Shown in pieces: positions 42,665-52,505 of a stretch of 64,000 nt of DNA (the stretch's first letter is position 1; each line of letters begins with the position of its first letter). The position numbers were made by a program, and so were the translations under genes. Under the pieces are notes generated by a model. It had not been told where the DNA came from and ran no database searches. It saw only the letters and a list, made by a program, of their open reading frames with translations. Origin of the DNA: Sphingomonas sp. BAUL-RG-20F-R05-02 (GTDB lineage Bacteria; Pseudomonadota; Alphaproteobacteria; Sphingomonadales; Sphingomonadaceae); contig NZ_JAKNQH010000001.1 in the NCBI RefSeq assembly GCF_022662305.1, positions 434,001 to 498,000 of the forward strand, written 5' to 3'.

Positions 42665-42721
42665 TGGGAAGCGTGTGATCCGTGAGGGCTACCCTCTGGA
42701 CACCGGTATATGTGCTTCCCA
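42665..42721 (-). promoter_or_regulatory. Structured rpsB leader, candidate S2 autoregulatory element
   Basis: On the minus-strand transcript an 8-bp closing stem (TGGGAAGC at 42714-42721 with GCTTCCCA at 42665-42672) encloses a hairpin GAGGG-tag-CCCTC (42684-42696). The element starts about 12 nt after the predicted transcription start and ends 27 nt before the rpsB ATG. In E. coli, S2 represses its own operon through the leader; that this fold does the same is inference. Confidence 0.45.
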
Positions 42722-42739
42722 TGCGGTGTTGAGACGCGG

Positions 42740-42768
42740 CCGTTAGCGTGCGTCGCCACCAAAATCAA
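42740..42768 (-). promoter_or_regulatory. Predicted promoter of rpsB-tsf
   Basis: On the minus strand TTGATT (42768-42763) and TAACGG (42745-42740) are spaced by 17 nt. Transcription would start near 42733, giving a leader of about 95 nt. It lies next to an oppositely oriented TTGACA box. Confidence 0.4.
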
Positions 42769-42770
42769 GC

Positions 42771-42799
42771 TTGACACTAAGTACAAATGCGGAACATAA
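42771..42799 (+). promoter_or_regulatory. Predicted promoter of the small membrane gene at 42887
   Basis: A consensus -35 TTGACA (42771-42776), a 17-nt spacer and ACATAA (42794-42799) read on the plus strand. It is divergent from and adjacent to the rpsB promoter, leaving a leader of about 80 nt before the ATG at 42887. Confidence 0.45.
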
Positions 42800-42886
42800 C
42801 CGGCTCAACAACGGTACAGGGAACAAACCTGTGGGTAAGTTGCTTTAACCATCAGATTTTTAACGGCGTAATCAAGGATTTGGGCG

Positions 42887-43114
42887 ATGATCGCAGTTAT
42901 CGACAGCATGACGTTCGCCGTTGCCTTTGCGGCTTCGGTCTGGGTTTTCGCATTCACCTTGGTACCGGCGCTTCCGCGGATCGCAGCGATTTTGCGCGGC
43001 GAAGCAGAGTACGAGGCTGCTAACGCGTTCGTGGCGGTCAGTGATCGCCGGGTGCGGACGCGAGCACGCCCGGTGCAACGGGTCCGGTTGGTATCGCTTC
43101 GCGAAGCCGCTTGA
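42887..43114 (+). CDS. Small membrane protein, unknown; 3' end antisense to pssA
   Basis: A 75-residue protein with one clear hydrophobic helix (TFAVAFAASVWVFAFTLVPA, residues 9-28), then a charged, Arg-rich tail. The ATG at 42887 follows AAGGA at a reasonable distance, and a good promoter lies upstream, so it is probably real. No family is recognised. Its last 77 nt overlap the convergent pssA gene, where the tail has low-complexity Arg/Val composition; the true functional part may be only the first 50 residues. Confidence 0.5.
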   Translation: MIAVIDSMTFAVAFAASVWVFAFTLVPALPRIAAILRGEAEYEAANAFVAVSDRRVRTRARPVQRVRLVSLREAA

Positions 43115-43850
43115 CCCGGCGATAGCTGCGAATGCTGAACGGCAGCGTAGCAAGATACGCTACGCACAGTGCGGACAGCGTATACCATGGCGCCGAGATG
43201 AGCGACGCGCCGAGCAGTACCACCACCGCAATCGCCTCGAAACGAATGTGATCGCGAAGCTTCAACGAACTCCAGCTGAACGTCGCGACACTGGAGATCA
43301 TTAGTATCGCGATCGCGGCGACCCATGGTATTACGACCACTGGCGACCTTAGCCACGTCTGAGCACTCCAGAACGACACATACATTGGCAGCATCGCCAG
43401 TGCCGCCCCAGCCGGCGCGGGCGCGCCGGTCAGAAATCCAGCGGATTTATGAGGTTGTTCGCGCACATCGATGTTAGCATTAAAGCGCGCCAATCGCAGG
43501 GCGCAGAACACCGCAAAAACCAAGGCACATAACCAGCCAACGCGCGGCACATCCTTGAGCGACCAGAGATACAGAATGATCGCGGGCGAGACACCAAAGG
43601 AAATCGCGTCGGACAAAGAGTCGAGTTCTGCCCCGAAGCGACTCTCGCCACGCACCAATCGCGCAACTGTACCGTCAAGACCGTCCAGGACGGCAGCGAT
43701 CATGATCATCGCCACTGCCGCCTCCCAGTCTGCGGAAATGGCATAACGGATGCCGGTCAGGCCGAAGCACAAGGCCAATGCCGTTACGGCATTTGGAGCA
43801 ACCGCGCGAAGCGGTAAACCGCGCCGGGATTGACGTAGTGGACGACGCAT
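43038..43850 (-). CDS. pssA: CDP-diacylglycerol-serine O-phosphatidyltransferase
   Basis: A 270-residue membrane enzyme joining CDP-DAG and serine to give phosphatidylserine. The CDP-alcohol phosphatidyltransferase signature DGLDGTVARLVRGESRFGAE followed by LDSLSD holds all conserved Asp residues, near residues 56-81. N-terminal RAVAPNAVTALALCFGLTGI and about seven hydrophobic segments fit the bacterial type II (Bacillus-like) PssA. It is 27 nt after psd on the same strand, the usual psd-pssA pairing, and the product is the substrate of Psd. Confidence 0.95.
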   Translation of the reverse strand: MRRPLRQSRRGLPLRAVAPNAVTALALCFGLTGIRYAISADWEAAVAMIMIAAVLDGLDGTVARLVRGESRFGAELDSLSDAISFGVSPAIILYLWSLKDVPRVGWLCALVFAVFCALRLARFNANIDVREQPHKSAGFLTGAPAPAGAALAMLPMYVSFWSAQTWLRSPVVVIPWVAAIAILMISSVATFSWSSLKLRDHIRFEAIAVVVLLGASLISAPWYTLSALCVAYLATLPFSIRSYRRVKRLREAIPTGPVAPGVLASAPGDH

Positions 43851-43877
43851 CTCAGCCGCGCGCCTTGAACGGGCGCG

Positions 43878-44606
43878 TCACTGCGAAATCCCGACAGCAA
43901 CGGTACCGCCCAAGCGGCCCAATACCGTTTCGCCCGCAATGCTGCGTTGTCCAAGTGCCACTTGGCAGGCACAATCCTCGGGCAGGAAGACATCTACGCG
44001 GCTGCCGAACCGGATCAGGCCGACCCGCTGACCGCGAGCGATGATGTCGCCGGCCTTGACGAACGGCACGATCCGACGCGCGACCAACCCTGCGATTTGC
44101 GTAAACCCGACCCGCTGGCCGTTACGGTCCTCGACGACGATATGCTGGCGCTCGTTCTCCTCGCTCGCCTTGTCGAGGTCGGCGTTCAGGAACTTACCCG
44201 AGATATAGACCACCTGCCGGATTGTCCCCGCGATCGGCGTGCGGTTGATATGCACGTCGAACACCGACATGAAGATCGACACACGGACCAGCGGGAGTTC
44301 CCCCAGTCCGCCCGGTCCGGCGATCTCGCGCGGTACCGGCACCCGCTCGATCATGGTGATGAGGCCGTCGGCCGGCGCAATAACCAGTCCCTCACCCTGC
44401 GGCGTAACGCGGATCGGGTCGCGGAAGAACAACGCCACCCATGCTGTGACGGCGATGAGTGGCCACGTCAAAACTGGCACGAACAGCCACGCGACAAAGG
44501 TGATGACGGCGGCGATCGCGACGTATTTGCGACCCTCCGGGTGCATGTCGGCAAAACGCCATTTGACGGTCGAAGTCGCGATTTCGGGTTTATCGAGAGA
44601 AGGCAT
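43878..44606 (-). CDS. psd: Phosphatidylserine decarboxylase proenzyme (short PSD-A type)
   Basis: A 242-residue pyruvoyl enzyme that decarboxylates phosphatidylserine to phosphatidylethanolamine. Two membrane-associated hydrophobic stretches lie near residues 28-62. Conserved segments are [32 protein letters not shown] and GEENERQ-like [11 protein letters not shown]. Self-cleavage would occur in [11 protein letters not shown], where the serine becomes the pyruvoyl group, giving a short alpha chain of about 40 residues. ATG at 44606. Divergent from icd across 123 nt. Confidence 0.95.
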   Translation of the reverse strand: MPSLDKPEIATSTVKWRFADMHPEGRKYVAIAAVITFVAWLFVPVLTWPLIAVTAWVALFFRDPIRVTPQGEGLVIAPADGLITMIERVPVPREIAGPGGLGELPLVRVSIFMSVFDVHINRTPIAGTIRQVVYISGKFLNADLDKASEENERQHIVVEDRNGQRVGFTQIAGLVARRIVPFVKAGDIIARGQRVGLIRFGSRVDVFLPEDCACQVALGQRSIAGETVLGRLGGTVAVGISQ

Positions 44607-44667
44607 AGCGGCTGACCTAGGCGCTCACGCACCTCAACACAATTCCCTGTCGCGTGCGCCCAAGCGG

Positions 44668-44696
44668 TTGATCCCGCGCCACCATACCCGTAGACG
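44668..44696 (+). promoter_or_regulatory. Predicted promoter of icd
   Basis: TTGATC (44668-44673) and TAGACG (44691-44696) with a 17-nt spacer lie 33 nt upstream of the icd ATG in the divergent psd/icd gap. The -10 is weak. Confidence 0.35.
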
Positions 44697-44729
44697 CTGG
44701 CCAAACCTCCTCCTGCAAGAGAGACATTA

Positions 44730-45953
44730 ATGGCGAAGATCAAGGTGAAGACGCCCGTCGTGGAGATCGACGGCGACGAGATGACGAGGATCATCTGGCA
44801 GTGGATCCGCGAGCGGCTCATCCTTCCCTACCTCGACATCGATCTCGAATATTACGATCTCGGCGTGCAAAAGCGCGACGAGACCAACGACCAGATCACC
44901 ATCGATTCGGCCAAGGCGATCCAGAAGTACGGCGTCGGCGTAAAGTGCGCGACGATCACTCCGGACGAGCAGCGCGTCGAAGAATTCGGTCTCAAGCAGA
45001 TGTGGAAGTCGCCAAACGGCACGATCCGCAACATCCTCGGTGGCACGATCTTCCGCGAGCCGATCGTGATCTCGAACGTGCCGCGCCTGATCCCGGGCTG
45101 GACCAAGCCGATCGTCGTCGGCCGTCATGCCTTCGGCGACCAGTATCGCGCCACCGACTTCCTCGTCCCCGGCCCCGGCAAGCTGCGCCTCGTGTTCGAC
45201 GGTGTTGACGGCACCAAGATCGATAAGGAGGTGTTCGACTTCCCGTCGCCGGGCGTCGCGCTGGCGATGTATAACCTCGACGATTCGATCCGCGACTTCG
45301 CACGCGCTTCGATGCACTACGGTCTGAACCTGAAATGGCCGGTGTACCTGTCAACCAAGAACACCATCCTCAAGGCCTACGACGGCCGCTTCAAGGACTT
45401 GTTCGCGGAAGTGTACGAGACCGAGTTCAAGGACAAGTTCAAGGAAGCCGGCATCACCTACGAGCATCGCCTGATCGACGACATGGTCGCATCGGCGCTG
45501 AAGTGGAGCGGCGAATTCGTTTGGGCGTGCAAGAACTACGATGGCGACGTGCAGTCGGATCAGGTCGCGCAAGGCTTCGGATCGCTGGGCCTGATGACCT
45601 CGGTGCTGCTCACGCCGGACGGCAAGACCGTCGAGGCCGAAGCCGCACATGGCACCGTTACGCGCCACTTCCGTATGCATGAGCAGGGCAAGGCGACCTC
45701 GACCAACCCGATCGCATCCATCTTCGCGTGGACGCGCGGCCTGATCTATCGTGGCAAGTTTGACGGCACGCCCGAGGTTACCAAGTTCGCCGAGACGCTG
45801 GAGCGGGTCTGCATCCAGACGGTCGAGAGCGGCAAGATGACCAAGGATCTCGCGCTGCTGATCGGCCCGAACCAGGCGTGGATGACGACCGAGCAGTTCT
45901 TCGAGGCCGTTCGCGTGAACCTGGAAGCTGAAATGGGTGCGATCACCGCCTGA
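44730..45953 (+). CDS. icd: NADP-dependent isocitrate dehydrogenase (eukaryote-like homodimeric type)
   Basis: A 407-residue TCA-cycle enzyme oxidising isocitrate to 2-oxoglutarate. It is the type II family shared with mitochondrial and cytosolic IDH rather than E. coli Icd: [20 protein letters not shown] at the start, [20 protein letters not shown] (isocitrate-binding Ser/Arg region), [20 protein letters not shown], the metal-binding DDMVA and [20 protein letters not shown], then [13 protein letters not shown] for NADP. ATG at 44730 follows a short AGAGAGAC leader. An intrinsic terminator follows the stop. Confidence 0.97.
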   Translation: MAKIKVKTPVVEIDGDEMTRIIWQWIRERLILPYLDIDLEYYDLGVQKRDETNDQITIDSAKAIQKYGVGVKCATITPDEQRVEEFGLKQMWKSPNGTIRNILGGTIFREPIVISNVPRLIPGWTKPIVVGRHAFGDQYRATDFLVPGPGKLRLVFDGVDGTKIDKEVFDFPSPGVALAMYNLDDSIRDFARASMHYGLNLKWPVYLSTKNTILKAYDGRFKDLFAEVYETEFKDKFKEAGITYEHRLIDDMVASALKWSGEFVWACKNYDGDVQSDQVAQGFGSLGLMTSVLLTPDGKTVEAEAAHGTVTRHFRMHEQGKATSTNPIASIFAWTRGLIYRGKFDGTPEVTKFAETLERVCIQTVESGKMTKDLALLIGPNQAWMTTEQFFEAVRVNLEAEMGAITA

Positions 45954-45980
45954 TTTGCCAATCCCGCGAAGCATTAAAGG

Positions 45981-46016
45981 AGCCGCTCGCCTTCGGGTCG
46001 GGCGGCTTCTTTGTTT
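45981..46016 (+). terminator. Rho-independent terminator of icd
   Basis: AGCCGCTCGCC, a TTCG tetraloop and GGTCGGGCGGCT form a stem of about 11 bp with one bulge, followed by TCTTTGTTT. It lies 27 nt after the icd stop and separates icd from the antiporter gene. Confidence 0.8.
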
Positions 46017-46081
46017 GAATATCCACGTAATCGCCACAGTCGCCGGCTGACAAACCGGTCACGATCAGATTACATAGCCTA

Positions 46082-47854
46082 ATGGCACTGGCGCTCGACA
46101 ATAACGGACTGAGCGACACGCTCGTCATCCTCGGCGCCGCCGGGCTTGTAATCCCCACATTTGCGCGTTTTCGGATCAGCCCGGTTATCGGCTTCATCCT
46201 TGTCGGCGTTCTGGTCGGTCCGGCCGGGCTGGGTTCGCTGGTCGGCCGCTATCCGTGGCTTTACTACATCACCATTTCCGACGCGCACGCGATCGAGCCG
46301 TTCGCCGAGTTTGGCATTATTCTGCTGCTGTTCTCGATCGGTCTCGAACTGTCCTTCAAGCGATTATGGGCGATGCGGGCGCAGGTGTTCGGCACCGGTG
46401 CGGCCGAACTCATCGGTTCGGGAGTCATCATCGGCACGGCGCTGCACCTGCTTGGCCAAGATTGGCCGGGCGCGATCGGACTAGGGTTTGCGCTGACGCT
46501 TTCCTCCACTGCGCTGGTCATCCCGATAGCGGGGACGGCCAGCGCCGTCGGGCGATCCGCATTCGCCATGTTGCTGTTCGAAGACCTTGCATTGGTCCCG
46601 ATTATTTTCGTGTTGGCGGCGTTCTCGCCCAATGCGGCGGGCGATGATTGGGCGTTCGTCGGCGTACTCGGGCGCGGAATCGTGACGGTCGCGGCCATGT
46701 TCGTTGGAGGTCGCTTCATTCTGCCACGCCTGTTTGCGCAGGCCGCTAGGACAAAAAGCCCGGAGCTGTTCCTCGCGGCCTCGCTGCTGATCGTGATCGC
46801 AGCCAGCCTTGCCACGGCGGCCGCGGGCCTGTCGCCGATCGTTGGCGCACTGCTCGCCGGACTGCTGATCGCAGAGACCGATTATCACAACGAGGTCGAG
46901 GTGATGACCGCTCCGTTCAAGGGGCTGGCGCTGGGCGTGTTCCTCATCACGGTCGGCATGAGTCTCGATCTCCGCACCGTGGCGGAGAATTGGGAATCGT
47001 TGCTGCTCGGCATTCTGGGCGTGATCGCCGCCAAGACGCTGGTGACGTTTGCCTTGCTGAAGCTGGGCGGCGTCAAGTCGGGGATTGCGGCGGAGACCGG
47101 CCTATTGATGGCGAGCCCGTCCGAAACGACGTTGATCGTTCTCGGCACCGCAGCGCAGGCTGCGTTGATCGCACCCTCCACCGCCGCGTTCTGGCAGACG
47201 ATTACGGCGGTCGGGCTCACGATCACGCCGCTGCTCGCCTGGGCGGGGCGGCGCATGGCGGTACGGATCGAACGTCGCAGCGGCGGCGGTGACGCTCCGG
47301 AATTGATGATCCCGCTTGAAGGACCCGGCACAGTCATCATCGGCTTCGGGCGCGTGGGCCGGATGGTAGCGGATATGCTCACCACGCACGGACAGCCCTA
47401 TGTTGCGGTCGAGGCGGATATCGACACCGTTACGGCGGCGAGACGCGATGGCTACCCCCTCATTTTCGGGGATGTCGCGCGGCCCGAACTGGTCGACCGC
47501 CTCAATCTCGGTCGAGCCAAGGCGCTCATCATGACGATGGACGATCCAGTACTGACCGTACAACTCACGCGCCGGGTGCGCGGCTGGGTTCCCGATTTGA
47601 CGATAATCGCACGCGCGCGAGATGTGGACCATGCCGCTGAACTGTACCGGGCGGGGGTAACCGACGCTGTGCCGGAGACACTGGAAAGCTCGTTACAACT
47701 TTCTGAAGCGGTACTGAGCGATCTCGGCGTCGCGGTCGGCCCGGTTATCGCTTCGATCCACGAAAAGCGTGATGAGCTGCGCAAGGGCATCAAGAAAGCC
47801 GCGGATCTAGAACGATTGCCGCGCCTCAAACGTGTGCGCGTAAATGAGGGCTGA
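46082..47854 (+). CDS. KefB-type monovalent cation:proton antiporter with TrkA-N domain
   Basis: A 590-residue CPA2-family transporter. About twelve membrane helices fill residues 10-385, with SPVIGFILVGVLVGPAGLG near residue 33 and EFGIILLLFSIGLELSFKRL near 77 typical of KefB/KefC. The cytoplasmic C-terminus holds a Rossmann-type TrkA-N/RCK domain starting GTVIIGFGRVGRMVADML near residue 418, which binds NAD(H) and gates the channel. It probably exchanges K+ or Na+ for H+. Glutathione-conjugate gating cannot be read. ATG at 46082 follows the icd terminator; mutL converges 117 nt downstream. Confidence 0.92.
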   Translation: MALALDNNGLSDTLVILGAAGLVIPTFARFRISPVIGFILVGVLVGPAGLGSLVGRYPWLYYITISDAHAIEPFAEFGIILLLFSIGLELSFKRLWAMRAQVFGTGAAELIGSGVIIGTALHLLGQDWPGAIGLGFALTLSSTALVIPIAGTASAVGRSAFAMLLFEDLALVPIIFVLAAFSPNAAGDDWAFVGVLGRGIVTVAAMFVGGRFILPRLFAQAARTKSPELFLAASLLIVIAASLATAAAGLSPIVGALLAGLLIAETDYHNEVEVMTAPFKGLALGVFLITVGMSLDLRTVAENWESLLLGILGVIAAKTLVTFALLKLGGVKSGIAAETGLLMASPSETTLIVLGTAAQAALIAPSTAAFWQTITAVGLTITPLLAWAGRRMAVRIERRSGGGDAPELMIPLEGPGTVIIGFGRVGRMVADMLTTHGQPYVAVEADIDTVTAARRDGYPLIFGDVARPELVDRLNLGRAKALIMTMDDPVLTVQLTRRVRGWVPDLTIIARARDVDHAAELYRAGVTDAVPETLESSLQLSEAVLSDLGVAVGPVIASIHEKRDELRKGIKKAADLERLPRLKRVRVNEG

Positions 47855-47971
47855 TTCCTTCCGCGCGGCCGACAAGCAGCCCCTCACCGGCAACTCCACG
47901 GCAATGTAAAGCAGCAACGAAGACGAACCATCTGGTGCGCGCAAGTTGGCGAGCAATCGTTGATCTTAGTT

Positions 47972-49789
47972 TTACCGCCGTCCGAACAGCTTTTCGATAT
48001 CGCCGTGCGCGAGCTTCACCCAAGTCGGCCGGCCGTGGTTGCACTGACCAGAGTGTGGCGTCACCTCCATTTCCCGCAAAAGGGCGTTCATCTCCGCAAC
48101 CGACAGCACACGTCCTGCACGAACTGATCCGTGACACGCCATCGTGGCCGCGACATGATCGATCCTTTCTTTCAGGCTCAGCGCCTCGTCGAATGCGGCG
48201 AGTTCGTCGGCGATGTCGGTAACCAGACCGACAACGTCCCCCTGCCCTAACAGCGCGGGCACCCCGCGCACCAACATCGCGCGCGGTCCGAAGCGGTCGA
48301 GATCGAGCCCGAATTCCGCCAACTCCGCCGCCCGCGCTTCGAGCCTGTCGCAGGCCGGTTCGTCAAGTTCGACGACCTCGGCCAACAGCAGCGCCTGCGA
48401 GGCGACACCACCGCCCGCCATGGCATTGCGCATTCGCTCTAGCACCAGACGCTCGTGCGCGGCGTGTTGATCGACCAGCACCAGCCCATCTTCCGCCTCG
48501 GCGACGATATACGTGCGTGCAACCTGTCCACGCGCCACGCCCAGCGGGTAGCGTTCGATTTGCGGCGGCGGCTGATACGCTGCCTCGGCACGCGCCTGGG
48601 GCGGTGGCGCGGTAAAGCTCGGGCGACGATCATGCACCGCGTGGCTGTGTACGAAGTCGGTCTCCGCCGTGTTGCTGCCCTCCTCGCCCCTTCCGGACCC
48701 GGCAGCCGCAACCGGTCCGCTTTGCCACAGGTGCGGTTCAGCAGGCGCCACCGGTTCGCTTTGCCACAGTTCGAGCGCGGCGACCTCCGGCCGCTGCGCG
48801 CTGCGATGCCCGGCGGCGTCCAGCGCCCGCCGCAAACCGCTTACGATCAGGCCGCGCACCAGTGCAGGATCTCGAAAGCGCACTTCGGTCTTTGCCGGGT
48901 GGACATTAATGTCGACAAGATCGCCGGGTACGTCAAGGAACAGCGCGACGACGGCGTGACGATCGCGCGCGAGCAACTCCGCATAGGCACCGCGCACCGC
49001 GCCTGCCAGCAGCCGGTCTTTCACCGGCCGACCGTTGACGAACAGATACTGATGATCGGCGATGCCACGGTTGAAGGTGGGCAGACCGGCGACTCCTCCC
49101 AGCCTCACACCGTCGCGCTCCAGATCGATACCGATCCCGTTCTCAACCAGACCGCGATCAGTCAGCGCGGCCACGCGGTCAGGCAACATCTCACCGGCAA
49201 GTACAGTCAATACGCGGCGCCCGTCATGTTCGAGCGTGAAGCCGATGTCGGGTCGCGCCATCGCCAGCCGCTTTACCACATCAAGGCTGGCGGCATATTC
49301 CGACCGAGCCGACCGCAAGAACTTGCGACGCGCCGGCACGCGTTCAAACAACGCCTCCACCCTCACGCGTGTGCCCGGGGGAATCGCGGCCGGACCCTCC
49401 CCCGTCAGGTCGCCGTTATCGACGACTCGGCTCCAGCCTTCCGCACCAGAAACGCGACTCTCCAACGAAAGCCTCGCCACGCTCGCAATAGAAGGCAACG
49501 CCTCGCCGCGAAAACCCAACGTTGCAACCGCTTCGATTGCTTCGTCTGGCAGCTTCGAAGTGGCGTGCCGTTCCAACGCGAGCGCCATGTCGGCGGGTGC
49601 CATGCCACAACCATCGTCCGTCACTTCGACGAGTTCTGTCCCGCCTGCGACGAGCCGAATGGAAATGCGCGATGCGCCCGCATCGATCGCATTTTCGACC
49701 AGTTCCTTCAGCGCGCTGGCGGGGCGTTCGACCACCTCGCCCGCTGCAATTCGATTGACCAGATGTTCGGGCAGGCGCCGTATTGACAT
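47972..49789 (-). CDS. mutL: DNA mismatch repair protein MutL (endonuclease type)
   Basis: A 605-residue repair protein. The GHKL ATPase (about 1-330) begins IRRLPEHLVNRIAAGEVVER, with NAIDAGAS, VTDDGCGM and TLGFRGEALPSIASV. The C-terminal domain contains the metal-dependent nicking motif DQHAAHERLVLERM, and downstream ACHGSV and QCNHGRPT correspond to the zinc-site motifs of endonuclease-type MutL. It should therefore incise DNA itself, as expected where MutH is missing. A Pro/Ala-rich linker (about 335-420) joins the two halves. ATG at 49789, divergent from mreB. Confidence 0.97.
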   Translation of the reverse strand: MSIRRLPEHLVNRIAAGEVVERPASALKELVENAIDAGASRISIRLVAGGTELVEVTDDGCGMAPADMALALERHATSKLPDEAIEAVATLGFRGEALPSIASVARLSLESRVSGAEGWSRVVDNGDLTGEGPAAIPPGTRVRVEALFERVPARRKFLRSARSEYAASLDVVKRLAMARPDIGFTLEHDGRRVLTVLAGEMLPDRVAALTDRGLVENGIGIDLERDGVRLGGVAGLPTFNRGIADHQYLFVNGRPVKDRLLAGAVRGAYAELLARDRHAVVALFLDVPGDLVDINVHPAKTEVRFRDPALVRGLIVSGLRRALDAAGHRSAQRPEVAALELWQSEPVAPAEPHLWQSGPVAAAGSGRGEEGSNTAETDFVHSHAVHDRRPSFTAPPPQARAEAAYQPPPQIERYPLGVARGQVARTYIVAEAEDGLVLVDQHAAHERLVLERMRNAMAGGGVASQALLLAEVVELDEPACDRLEARAAELAEFGLDLDRFGPRAMLVRGVPALLGQGDVVGLVTDIADELAAFDEALSLKERIDHVAATMACHGSVRAGRVLSVAEMNALLREMEVTPHSGQCNHGRPTWVKLAHGDIEKLFGRR

Positions 49790-49922
49790 GAGTCATGCTC
49801 TAGCCCAAGCGCAGCCATCCCGCGACCCGCATTCATCATTCGCGATCAGGGCAAATGCTCTGATCGCTTTGACCATGAACACGACGACCGGGGGAGTGCG
49901 AATTGCCGCAACCTTGCGCTAG

Positions 49923-50993
<1,071 letters not shown>

Positions 50994-51108
50994 CGATGGC
51001 GCGGCCGGTCATCGTGGCGAGGCGCGATACCGGCTACGCAAGATCGTCCGCTAAGTGTAAGGGGCGGCATGCTTCTAACTGCCCTTTTGGGCCTTGGACG
51101 AGGGTTTG

Positions 51109-51996
51109 ATGGCGCCGTCGAATAATCGGCGTCCGGGGTTTTCGCGCCGGGCGCAATATGGCGTATTTTGGAGTTACGTGTTCGCGGTGGCGGGCATGCT
51201 GGTGGGCGTGATCCTGCTTGCCTTGTCGTATTTCGATCCCACCACTTTCGGCGCCGCGCGGACCGCCGTGGCTGAGGTGACTGCGCCGGTTTCTTCGGGA
51301 TTGTCCTCTGTGGGGCGTACAGTCGGAGCGGTGCCGAACGGGATCGGGAGCTACTTCATGATCCACGATCAGAACATCGCGCTCCGCAAGCAGATCGCCG
51401 ACGATCATGCGGTGACGATGCGCGCGCGCGCCATCAACTATGAGAATCGGCGATTGAAGGCATTGCTCGGGCTGCGGGAGCGGATCGGCGTACCGGTCGT
51501 CTCGGCCAGACTCGTAAGCTCATCACCGACCAGCACGCGACGCTACGCCACCCTCAACGCTGGCTCTTGGCAGGGTGTGGAACGAGGGCAGCCAGTTCTC
51601 GGGCCGGACGGTCTGATCGGTCAGGTCGTCGAAGCGGGTCCGAATACGGCGCGCGTACTGCTACTGATCGATCCGGAAAGCTCAGTGCCGGTCCGTCGGA
51701 CGCGTGATGGCCTGCCCGCTCTTGCGGTTGGCCGAGGTGACGGTCTGATCGACATCCGTTCGGTCAGCAACGCCGCAGCTTCGTTCGCGCCGGCCGAGGT
51801 TTTTGTCACCTCCGGCGCCGGGGGGGTTTACCCGCCCAACATACCCGTCGCCAAGATCCTGCGTCACGGCCGCGACATCGTGCTAGCCGAGGCGGTGATG
51901 CGACCCAACACGCTTGATTTCGCGTTGGTTCAGCGCGCGTTTCTGCCGGCCCCGCCCCGACCGGTTGCCACGCCCGTAGCGGTAGCAAAGCCATGA
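51109..51996 (+). CDS. mreC: Rod shape-determining protein MreC
   Basis: A 295-residue elongasome scaffold with a short cytoplasmic N-terminus, one membrane helix (about residues 22-43, FAVAGMLVGVILLALSYF), a coiled coil (NIALRKQIADDHAVTMRARA) and a periplasmic beta-barrel pair (QGVERGQPVLGPDGLIGQVV, VFVTSGAGGVYPPNIPVAKI). I chose ATG at 51109, with GAGGG upstream, over TTG at 51094. The C-terminus is Pro/Ala/Val-rich. The stop overlaps the mreD start (ATGA). Confidence 0.95.
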   Translation: MAPSNNRRPGFSRRAQYGVFWSYVFAVAGMLVGVILLALSYFDPTTFGAARTAVAEVTAPVSSGLSSVGRTVGAVPNGIGSYFMIHDQNIALRKQIADDHAVTMRARAINYENRRLKALLGLRERIGVPVVSARLVSSSPTSTRRYATLNAGSWQGVERGQPVLGPDGLIGQVVEAGPNTARVLLLIDPESSVPVRRTRDGLPALAVGRGDGLIDIRSVSNAAASFAPAEVFVTSGAGGVYPPNIPVAKILRHGRDIVLAEAVMRPNTLDFALVQRAFLPAPPRPVATPVAVAKP

Positions 51997-52505
51997 GAGC
52001 GCGGCATCGCGGCCCGTTCGAGGAAGCGCCCGAGACGCGGCTGTCCCGACTCCTGCCCGCGATTGCGATCATGCTTGGTTCGTGCGTGACGATATGGCCG
52101 ACGATAGCGGAATTTCCGTTCTTGCCGCCTGTCGGTTTGCTGATGCTGCTGGCCTGGCGCTTGATCCGTGCCGACGCACTGCCGATCTGGGCACCGCTTG
52201 CGCTTGGGCTGTTCGATGATCTGGTCAGTGGGCAGCCGCTCGGACTGAGCATTGCGACCTGGACGATGTGTTTCTTCATGATCGACATGATCGACGAGCG
52301 GCTGATGTTCCGTGACTTCTGGCAGAACTGGTTGATCGCGGCGGGCGGTACGGCATTCTACCTGGTGGTGGGGCGTCTCACCGCCGTGCGCTTCGGGGCA
52401 CCTGTCGATACCGTGCTGCTGTTGCAGGTGCTCGCGTCGATCATGCTGTTCCCAGTCATATCGCTGCTTTGCGCGTGGCTCGATCGGGATTACGAACCGG
52501 CATGA
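51993..52505 (+). CDS. mreD: Rod shape-determining protein MreD
   Basis: A 170-residue integral membrane protein with about five hydrophobic segments (from LLPAIAIMLGSCVTIWPTI to VLASIMLFPVISLLCAWL). The block LALGLFDDLVSGQPLGLSIA matches the conserved FxxGLxxDxxxxxxLG region of MreD. It starts inside the mreC stop and its stop overlaps the mrdA start, so mreC, mreD and mrdA are coupled. Confidence 0.92.
   Translation: MRARHRGPFEEAPETRLSRLLPAIAIMLGSCVTIWPTIAEFPFLPPVGLLMLLAWRLIRADALPIWAPLALGLFDDLVSGQPLGLSIATWTMCFFMIDMIDERLMFRDFWQNWLIAAGGTAFYLVVGRLTAVRFGAPVDTVLLLQVLASIMLFPVISLLCAWLDRDYEPA

Noticed and set aside
48455-49786. 443-codon open frame on the plus strand opposite mutL
   Set aside because: Lies wholly within mutL, whose motifs are complete; composition is Arg-rich shadow type.
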